64,000 nt of DNA from Lota lota (Eukaryota > Chordata > Actinopteri > Gadiformes > Lotidae): assembly GCA_026745465.1 (NCBI GenBank), contig JACYXH010000812.1:2558454-2622453 (forward strand), given 5' to 3'. Within the stretch, counting starts at the first letter, position 1, and every line of letters starts with the position of its first letter. A program made the position numbers and the translations under genes. Shown one piece after another: positions 53,836 through 64,000 of the stretch. Under the pieces are notes generated by a model. That model had not been told where the DNA came from. It saw nothing but the letters and a program-made list of their open reading frames with translations, and made no database searches.

Positions 53836-56800
53836 TTACTCTGCCAGTGCCAGGTTTTTGGACTGGATCTTCGCTAGATGATCTGATATACCAGCCTCGA
53901 CTTTGTCACACTGGGCCAGGAAATCCTAAAAAATAAATAAATGGAGGGTTACTCTTACTAATGTGTTCATGCAGTATACAGCATTAGAGTTTGAATCATG
54001 TGGCAATAATAGGAATAACCATGATTGGATGTAAAACTAATGGTAAACATGCATCACAGGTCAATGCCATATGATGCCAGGTGATCGTTTACCACCACAT
54101 GGTTCATATATTGGTCAATGCCACGTTATTCTCATTCATACAAGCCCATTGCGTGCCCCTTTGTAATTTCAAGATTGTAATGGGGTTAGAAACACATTGT
54201 TTTATTAAAAGGAACATAGCGGTGGCTATCAGGAATAAATTATCATTTTTGAAAACAATTTAGTGTTGGTGTGAATTCCAGCTTCACCGTTGCCTGTTAT
54301 TACAAAGTAGTACAAAATAATAAATTACCGTATGCAACTGTAACTGTCGTTCTTAATACCGTAATTTCCGGACTATAAGCCGCTACCTTTATCCCACGCT
54401 TTGAACCTCGCGGCTTAAACAATGACGCGGCTAATTTATGGATTTTTCCCGCTTTCACAAGCTTCATGCCGCCAAAAAACGGAGCAAAAAAACACATTCT
54501 GTGACGGTGCTCAGTTTTTTGGCGGCATGAAGGTTTCATTAGACCAATGAAATTGCCGAACGGGTTAAGGTGAAACAATGTAACTTTTTAGTTTACTGTT
54601 TAGATTAAATCGAGCGCGCTCAAACTTCCCATCATTCTGATTACGGTAGTCATTCTGTCACCCTCATCATGGCAAAGACACGGAGAAATGCATATGATGC
54701 AGCTTTCAAGTTGAAGGCGATCGGTCTGGCTGTTGGAAAAGGAAATAGAGCTGCTGCACGGGAGCTTGGTCTTAATGAGTCGATGATGAGACGTTGGAAA
54801 CAGCAGCGGGAGGAATTGACTCAGTGCAAAAAGACAACTAAAGCTTTCAGAGGGAAGAAAAGCAGATGGCCCGAACTAGAAAATGAGCTCGAAGACTGGG
54901 TCAACACACAGAGAGCAGACGGCCGAGGTGTTTCAACTGTGCAGATCCGACTGAAAGCCAAAACAATCGCCACCGCAATGAAGTTTGAGGATTTTAGAGG
55001 TGGACCATCGTGGTGTCTCAGATTTATGAGACGTAAAGGCCTGTCCATCAGGGTACGGACAAGTCTGTGTCAGCAGCTCCCTCCCGACTACGAAGAAAAA
55101 GTTTCAAACTTCCGCAAATTCACTGATGCAAAGATAGCGGAGCATTCCATTGGCCCGCACAACATCATAAATATGGATGAGGTTCCTCTGACGTTTGACC
55201 TGCCACTCACTCGGACTGTCAACAGGAAAGGCGAATCATCCGTCACGCTGAAAACAACTGGGCATGAAAAAACGCACTTCACCTGTGTTCTGAGCTGCAT
55301 GGCATCGGGAGAAAAGCTTCCACCGATGGTGATTTTTAAACGCACGACGATGCCAAAAGAAAAATTCCCGAGAGGAATTGTTGTGAAAGTCAACAAGAAA
55401 GGATGGATGACGGAAAGCCTAATGCATGAATGGCATACGGAGTGTTACTGCAAGCGACCGGGAGGATTCTTTCACAGGGACAAGGCATTGCTCGTTTTGG
55501 ACAGCATGAGGGCCCACATAACAGATTCTGTGAAAGAAGCCATCAAGAGGACAAACTCAATTCCAGCTGTGATTCCTGGGGGCACAACAAAGTATTTGCA
55601 GCCGCTCGACATCAGTATAAATCGTGCATTTAAGGTGGCGCTCCGTGTTCAGTGGGAGGCTTGGATGACAAGTGGGGAGAAATCCTTCACTAAAACGGGC
55701 CGCATGCGAAGAGCAACTTATGGTCAAGTCTGCCAGTGGGTTCTGACAGCGTGGAGCATTGTCAAAAAATCCACTATCATCAACGGGTTTCGAAAGGCTG
55801 GACTGCTGCGTGTTGAAGAGGGCAGCATGAGCTCAGCGGGGAATTTGCCTCCGGATGAAAGTGACGAGAGCGACAGTGAAAACGATCCAACATCGGATGA
55901 AGCAATTCTGAGGCTATTCAACTCCGACACCAAAGGAGATGATTTCAGTGGTTTCAGTGCACAGGAGGAGGAAGATAGTAACCAATGACTTTCTTGGTAG
56001 GCTACTGTTTACCGCAATTTTTTTGTTGTTGTTACAAGCCATGTTTCGTTAAAGCCTGTGTAACGTTAATTTGTTTCAATGTACCGGTAGGCACCTGCGG
56101 CTTATAGACATGTGTGGCTTATTTATGTTCAAAATAATTGTTTTTAAAAAATTCAGTGGGTGAGGCTTATATTCAGGTGCGCTCAATAGTCCGGAGATTA
56201 CGGTAAGTGGTAATAATAGTAAGTGTATTAACAACCTATATAAGGTCGTGGAGGATATTAGGGAAGCTTTCTGACAATCTAGCCACTGGAAACAACTCTA
56301 CGCAAAGTAATTTGATTGGTTGGATGCTGCTGCTGTTGTGTTGCTGACAGTGTTATTAGCCTAGTATGTGCAGCAATTGCATGAGCATTTAGTTACAGAA
56401 TGAAAAGTCTGATGGGGATGGGAAATGAAAAAATAAATAAAAACTTACCTGAACTGTTTTCACAAGTCCCTTTTTCTTCATTCGACAGTCATTAAAGTTT
56501 TCTGGTAAGCTCTGTTGAAAATATAACATAATTTATATTTATTTAGGTAATTACATGATATCATATTCCCCGGGATAAAGCTGTAAGATGGTTTAAACAC
56601 GGGGGAGTGGCAGAACGTACCACGGAATCTATCTGTTCCAGAATCTTCATAAACTGCTCTGAAGCGACCTTGACTCTATGGTCCAGTTTGCCCAGCGCCT
56701 CCGCTTGAAGGTCCTTGGCGAGGAAGCCCTGCAGAACCAACATGCCATGTCCTCTCAGTTAGGTGGACATAAACAAACATCCAATCTGTTGATATCCATG

Positions 56801-58112
56801 TGAAATGTAAAGAAATTTTTGGAAGACTGTACACAATACATACTGACTTATAAGGACTACATATATTTAATGCTTACGTTCTTGAGCCCGGTTAGTTCTC
56901 CGTCTACTTTTTCCAGCTTTTTTGCCGCCTGCTCCACAGATTTCTCTATGTCTTTTAGCTTCTTGAGTTCCGCTTCTTCCTCTGGACTATTCTGTTTAGG
57001 AAACCAAAGTTGATTATCATATGGAAGCTCACTTCTTTTTTGTATATTGAGTAATACATTAGGGACAAACATGCCTTACCCTCTTCCCAATCATCATAAG
57101 CTTACAGCCTTGTTTCACTCCAAAGCTGGAGAGATTCTCTTCCATGTCTTTTAATGATTTCCCTGTAACACCACAGTAAATGTTTAGAAAGAAAAATCGG
57201 TCAGGTTTTACATTGTTATTACCTTGCTATGCATGAGCTACAGTCTACCTTTAAAGATAATTTTCTGTGAAGGGGCTGGAACTCCAGTTGCTTGAGCAAG
57301 GGCATCTGACAAGTCTTTAACCGTAGCTTCACTTCCATCCTGTCCTGTCACTGTGATGCTATGTTTTGTAGAGCCTGGGTTGAATAAGAAAGAAACAATT
57401 GTAATAGACTTCTGAACTATTTGGGGGTAAGCAATACATTACAAATGTCCCCAAACAGGTATAGACACAATTTTATGTAAGCACTTATTTCTATTTGAAC
57501 ATTTATTAAACAATATCGCTTTAGGAGACATAGGCCTACTATAACTGTCAACGTTAGGCAACAACATTGAAAACATCGTGCACATCAGTGAATAAACAAG
57601 CAATTAACAGCACAATACAACAATACATTACACATTAGTACATCGTACATGTAAAATAAAACTTGAAAGGTAGGTTCATGCAATGAATATAATGTCAAAA
57701 ACCCCTCCAATGAGACACTGTTGAAATACAGGATTCAGGCACTGAGTTGAAGACTCAATGAATGAATTGACCACGGGTCGATGCCACATCTAGCCGGGTG
57801 ACCGCAACATGGTTCATAATATATTGGTCAGGGCCACATTATTCTCATTTAAACCAGCCCGTTTCATGCCCTTTCTTTTGTCATTTCACTACTTTAGTCA
57901 CCATTGTAATGGTGATTTTAATCACTTGTTGAAGTGTGTTATTGAAAGCGACACAGGCAACATTGCGGTGGCTAGCAGGCATAGATTAATGGTCGGGTAA
58001 ATAAGTTGGTGTTCGTGTGCATTCAAGCTACACAGTCGCCTGGTTATTATAATGAAGAACAAAACCATGAATTACCGTATGCAACTGTCACTGTTAATGT
58101 CTGTTCTGCCAT
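53836..58112 (-). CDS. bag1: BAG family molecular chaperone regulator 1
   Basis: Co-chaperone whose BAG domain binds the Hsc70/Hsp70 ATPase domain and promotes nucleotide exchange; its ubiquitin-like domain links clients to the proteasome. Seven coding exons, in transcript order 58076-58112, 57249-57374, 57080-57162, 56878-56991, 56621-56728, 56449-56511 and 53836-53925, chain in phase to 206 aa (short human isoform about 230). Start [13 protein letters not shown]; ubiquitin-like fold to about residue 80 ([20 protein letters not shown], then CKLMMIGKR); BAG domain through [44 protein letters not shown] and [20 protein letters not shown] to QSKNLALAE. The last intron (53926-56448) holds a pogo transposon and a broken copy of exon 1. 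The longer N-terminal extension of mammalian isoforms is absent. Confidence 0.94.
54050..54356 (-). pseudogene. Duplicate of bag1 exon 1 and part of intron 1, inside bag1 intron 6
   Basis: This block resembles 57775-58106 in the same orientation: GGTTCATA.TATTGGTCA, CATTATTCTCATT-like, GCGGTGGCTA, GTTGGTGT and ATTACCGTATGCAACTGT occur in the same order. On the minus strand the last block is the 3' end of bag1 exon 1 (encoding TVTVAY) plus its splice donor (CATACG/gtaat). Homology stops at the TA where the pogo element is inserted, so the start codon side is missing. Splicing this donor to exon 7 would be out of phase. Confidence 0.82.
54462..54532. repeat. Subterminal 19-bp perfect inverted repeat in the pogo element
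   Basis: CTTCATGCCGCCAAAAAAC at 54462-54480 is repeated as an exact reverse complement at 54514-54532, 33 bases apart. It lies about 100 bases inside the left terminus and 137 bases before the transposase start, a place where pogo/Tc elements often carry transposase-binding or promoter sites. Confidence 0.9.
54669..55988 (+). CDS. Pogo/Tigger-like DDE transposase (439 aa, intact)
   Basis: Single-exon frame with no stops. Residues 1-50 form a Psq/Brinker-type helix-turn-helix ([34 protein letters not shown]); about 65-135 is a CENP-B-type DNA-binding domain ([33 protein letters not shown]); the DDE_1 catalytic core follows with D170 (INMDEVPL), D278 ([10 protein letters not shown]) and D314 ([10 protein letters not shown]), 36 residues between the last two. 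The C-terminus is acidic and serine-rich. Such proteins in fish are often named POGK-like after the domesticated human gene, but intact terminal repeats and TA flanks show this is a transposon copy, not a host gene. Cut-and-paste activity is possible but not shown. Confidence 0.93.
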   Translation: MAKTRRNAYDAAFKLKAIGLAVGKGNRAAARELGLNESMMRRWKQQREELTQCKKTTKAFRGKKSRWPELENELEDWVNTQRADGRGVSTVQIRLKAKTIATAMKFEDFRGGPSWCLRFMRRKGLSIRVRTSLCQQLPPDYEEKVSNFRKFTDAKIAEHSIGPHNIINMDEVPLTFDLPLTRTVNRKGESSVTLKTTGHEKTHFTCVLSCMASGEKLPPMVIFKRTTMPKEKFPRGIVVKVNKKGWMTESLMHEWHTECYCKRPGGFFHRDKALLVLDSMRAHITDSVKEAIKRTNSIPAVIPGGTTKYLQPLDISINRAFKVALRVQWEAWMTSGEKSFTKTGRMRRATYGQVCQWVLTAWSIVKKSTIINGFRKAGLLRVEEGSMSSAGNLPPDESDESDSENDPTSDEAILRLFNSDTKGDDFSGFSAQEEEDSNQ

Positions 58113-59314
58113 TTCTATTCCAATTTACAGCACTCTTGCTATTATTTGTTTACGTGCTGAAAAAACTACTTCCTGGAAACACAGGAAACGGTCCTACATG
58201 CTTTAATGTAAAGTCCATGCGCCGCACATACATATACATTAGTTCCTGACTTGGACAGCAAATGTCCATATAAAGCATATATAAAGCAATACATGTCACA
58301 ATTATTACTATTTTTTTTACGTGAGATACTAGCTCATAATTATTAGACATAGTGGTGAGTCAAATATCACATTATTGGCTTTTTACCCAAAGCACATGCA
58401 GAGAAATGCCGTTTTGGAATCTCACTCAACGATGCCTACGGGATGAGGACTTTAGGATTCCAACTCAGACCCCAGATAGGGCCTAGACCACTTATGTGCA
58501 TTGACAATTTGTAACAAAGTGCCAATACAACAAATACACAATTTATTTTCTTTTTATTAAACATGGAATTGCACTACATTTAGCACCACTATCGGGAGTG
58601 GTGTTTGAGGACACGTCCATTGGATCTTATGTCCAACGCCTTAACCACTCGGCCATCCTGCCGATGAACATGGCCACTGTGTATTGTATTGTGATTCTCC
58701 AGTTTAATAAAATATGCCAAGACTGGCAACAAATATAATATTTGACACCACTAAAGCCAAAAATCTAACCTATTTTAAACTAGTATATGTACTGTATGTC
58801 TATCTACTAAAATCTAGGAAGAAAAAAGAAGAGAGGAAGAACGTCTTTGTAAAAAATGTACCATATATTGGGAGAATAATCGACAGTAATTCGATGTGAA
58901 ATTAAAAAGCATATTTTATTTTAGTGGTGTCATTCAACCCACACACACACACATACAAAATGGAAATCAATTCCATAATTTCAACAAAAGAAAAAATAAT
59001 TGTGACTCAACCAGTGTGAATTTCTTCACTACTAAAAGTTAGTCAACAAATGATAACTTAACATTGAATAATACTGCAAATAAGACAACTAAATGATGAG
59101 GAAAATAGGAAATAGGATATGGAAAAAACCAAGCAGGTCTATATATTACAAGGCCACATGCTAACATGTTATTAGTAATGACCCAACAAGACAACTTTAG
59201 TGTTCAATACTTTAGTCTTCTGAGCTCAACCTGATCTGCCTGTATAAATGTTACTCTACATATAAAAAAAAGTGTTTTCAGTCGAATTGCGCATTGCTTT
59301 TTTCATCACTCTTC
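58113..59314. other. Spacer between chmp5 3' end and bag1 5' end
   Basis: Contains the bag1 promoter/5' UTR side, a tRNA-Leu relic (58590-58662), and the chmp5 3' UTR side, with a possible minus-strand AATAAA at 58915-58920. No additional coding gene is supported. Confidence 0.6.
58590..58662 (-). pseudogene. tRNA-Leu(UAA) relic lacking part of the T arm
   Basis: The minus strand reads GGCAGGATGGCCGAGTGGTT, then AAGGCG, then an anticodon arm TTGGA-CATAAGA-TCCAA with UAA in the anticodon position and a variable arm GGACGTGTCC: a near-perfect tRNA-Leu up to this point. The 5' strand of the T stem is deleted (the sequence jumps to TCAAACACCACTCC), and the acceptor ends pair poorly. It is therefore a pseudogene, or a tRNA-derived repeat head, rather than a functional tRNA. 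Confidence 0.82.
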
Positions 59315-62534
<3,220 letters not shown>

Positions 62535-62867
62535 TTTGAAAACGTTTAAATGACCGAAACCTTTTTGATTTCCCTTTGAAAATAAAGGAGCATCTGATTT
62601 AAAGGGCTCTTTTTCCAAGAAAACACCCGGAAGCGATGATGAGAGCGAAAATTACTCTATTGGTTGGCATGATTGTCTGTAACCAATGACAATTTAGATG
62701 AGATAGACCTCTTGTGGCATATAAATGAATTGCACCTCTTATTGACAGTCTTTGTCCCGTTAACTTTAATTTATTCCTTTGGTCTTTGTTGCTATTGCGG
62801 ATAGAGACCATGTGTCGCAACTTGTTCGCAATTAAGAAAAAAAAAATCGAGACAAACTGACACAATA

Positions 62868-62938
62868 ATATTATTTTTTTTATTATTATTATTATTGTTG
62901 TTGTTGTTATAATAATAATAATAATTATTATTATAATA
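62868..62938. repeat. (TTA)n/(TTG)n/(ATA)n trinucleotide region
   Basis: Mixed ATT, GTT and AAT triplets forming a palindrome-like A/T-rich stretch. Confidence 0.8.
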
Positions 62939-63068
62939 GCTGACCATAATATTAGCTAAGTACTAACAGGCTTTTAATGAGCCGGATTGCCTCAGGTATA
63001 TAATAATTTATAATTGTTTCAATCAAATTATTTCTTTAATAGTCTTATGGTATGTGCACACCCAAAAT

Positions 63069-63070
<2 letters not shown>

Positions 63071-63138
<68 letters not shown>
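63071..63138. repeat. Poly-C tract followed by (CA)n
   Basis: An uninterrupted run of about 35 C followed by about 32 bases of CA. The third place in the window with this C-then-CA composition. Confidence 0.95.
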
Positions 63139-63140
<2 letters not shown>

Positions 63141-64000
63141 CACAGACAAAACACTGCCTCCAGCACCACTGCATAGAAAAGTGGAAAACCGCTGCTGCCA
63201 AAACCCAATTATGGTGACGACGAGCTGCGATGAATGCTCAAGCAGCCGTCTATAGAGTCTGAGAGGCAAATGCTAATGAAAAGTGTGGTACAAGGCCACT
63301 GACACAAGTCTTCTCAACCTCCAAGCTCCATGTGTCTCTGGCTCCAGCCATTGTGTTTCACCATGGAAACGCTACCTCTCTGTATCCAGAGGAAGAGACA
63401 CATAGCCTTCAGTCAAGGCTGTGCTTGATCATATACAACTAATGTAAGGATATAGGTTGTAGGTGGTTGTAGGTGAAATGATGGGCTTGAAATGAGGATG
63501 TTGGAATCTGCATGTCTCACAGTGTGTCATCAATATTTCACCTCCCTAACAGCATTCTCTTTCCAAGTAAGAAATATTACACTCGCTGCTATTTGGTTTT
63601 TCATGACTTTTTATTGAGTGCATCTCAACCCAACTGTGACAGTCAAAGAGTACACAGCAGTAAAAAGTACAAAATGGATGCGGACAGGAAAGCATAGGAA
63701 TGTACTAAGTGATGGAGGAAGAGTGTTGTCCTCGTTGTTTTGTGGATGGATTAGGGTTGAAATAAAACCACCACAACCAAAGTTACCCATTTGTAAATAT
63801 GTCATATTATTACATTACATGACATCATATTTATATAACAATAATAACATAATTTTGATAACATCATAATAACATGATGATATTGTAAGGATAAAGTACA
63901 CAAAACAAGGTCATAATATTTAACGTTTTCACCAATATTATTTTTTAAAGAGATAACAATCTGTTTTGAATGGTATTCTAAATTAATAACACAACCCTAT

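Larger units (their letters stand above)
54359..56203 (+). mobile_element. Pogo-type (Tc1/mariner superfamily) DNA transposon, apparently full length
   Basis: The 1,845-bp element is flanked by TA (54357-54358 and 56204-56205), the target-site duplication of the superfamily. Terminal inverted repeats read CCGTAATTTCCGGACTATAA on the left and CCGTAATCTCCGGACTATTG on the right (reverse complement), differing at one of the first 17 positions. It contains one uninterrupted transposase frame and a subterminal hairpin. It sits in bag1 intron 6 in the opposite orientation to bag1. Confidence 0.93.
62535..64000. other. Region upstream of chmp5; no gene seen
   Basis: Contains the chmp5 5' UTR/promoter side near 62535, a TTA/TAA trinucleotide stretch (62868-62938) and a long poly-C/CA tract (63071-63138). 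Short open frames across the C/CA tract are repeat artefacts. No exon with conserved protein features was recognised. Confidence 0.6.

Noticed and set aside
54669..55988. Host POGK-like gene
   Set aside because: The frame is inside terminal inverted repeats with TA duplications and lacks any host exon such as a KRAB domain, so it is a transposon copy.

Overview
The window is vertebrate nuclear DNA, almost certainly from a teleost fish. It holds intron-rich genes with canonical GT-AG splice sites, very dense CA/GT, AT, CT and poly-C microsatellites, a tRNA-headed SINE with a typical fish 3' tail, MITEs and a pogo-type DNA transposon. The density of long CA/GT arrays would fit a gadiform genome, but the sequence alone cannot fix the species. 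There is no prokaryotic or viral gene system here; the interest lies in gene architecture, duplicated gene fragments and transposon-derived structure.

Layout. (1) 167-15103, minus strand: a complete macrophage mannose receptor gene (mrc1), rebuilt as 30 coding exons whose reading frames chain without a break (about 1,402 aa: signal peptide, cysteine-rich lectin domain, fibronectin type II, eight C-type lectin domains, one membrane span, short tail). (2) 15104-20656: spacer with two unusual tandem repeats, a perfect hairpin and old repeats. (3) 20657-48688, plus strand: a very large MAM/LDLa receptor-like gene in the MALRD1/MAMDC4 group; 50 exons chain in frame to about 2,347 aa with 3 LDLa and 13 MAM domains, one membrane span and a short tail. 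The extreme N-terminal exon is unresolved. (4) About 50400-52700, plus: a smooth-muscle/non-muscle myosin regulatory light chain (myl9-like), 172 aa. (5) 53836-58112, minus: bag1, 206 aa; its last intron holds a pogo-like transposon with an uninterrupted 439-aa transposase. (6) 59315-62534, minus: chmp5, 220 aa. (7) 62535-64000: no gene seen.

Functional picture. The two largest genes are divergently transcribed and both encode type I endocytic-type receptors; each cytoplasmic tail carries an FxNxxY-like sorting motif. myl9, bag1 and chmp5 are housekeeping-type genes (actomyosin control, Hsc70 nucleotide exchange, ESCRT-III/late endosome) with no operon-like link to the receptors. Most observations worth checking are structural: a piece of mrc1 exon 4 plus its intron copied into an intron of the MAM gene; bag1 exon 1 plus part of intron 1 copied into bag1 intron 6 beside the transposon; an EPN-to-QPD change in mannose-receptor lectin domain 5; an intron-containing tRNA-Ile relic; long inverted repeats; and many MAM-gene splice sites sitting inside GT microsatellites. 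All gene models come from reading splice sites and phases by eye.
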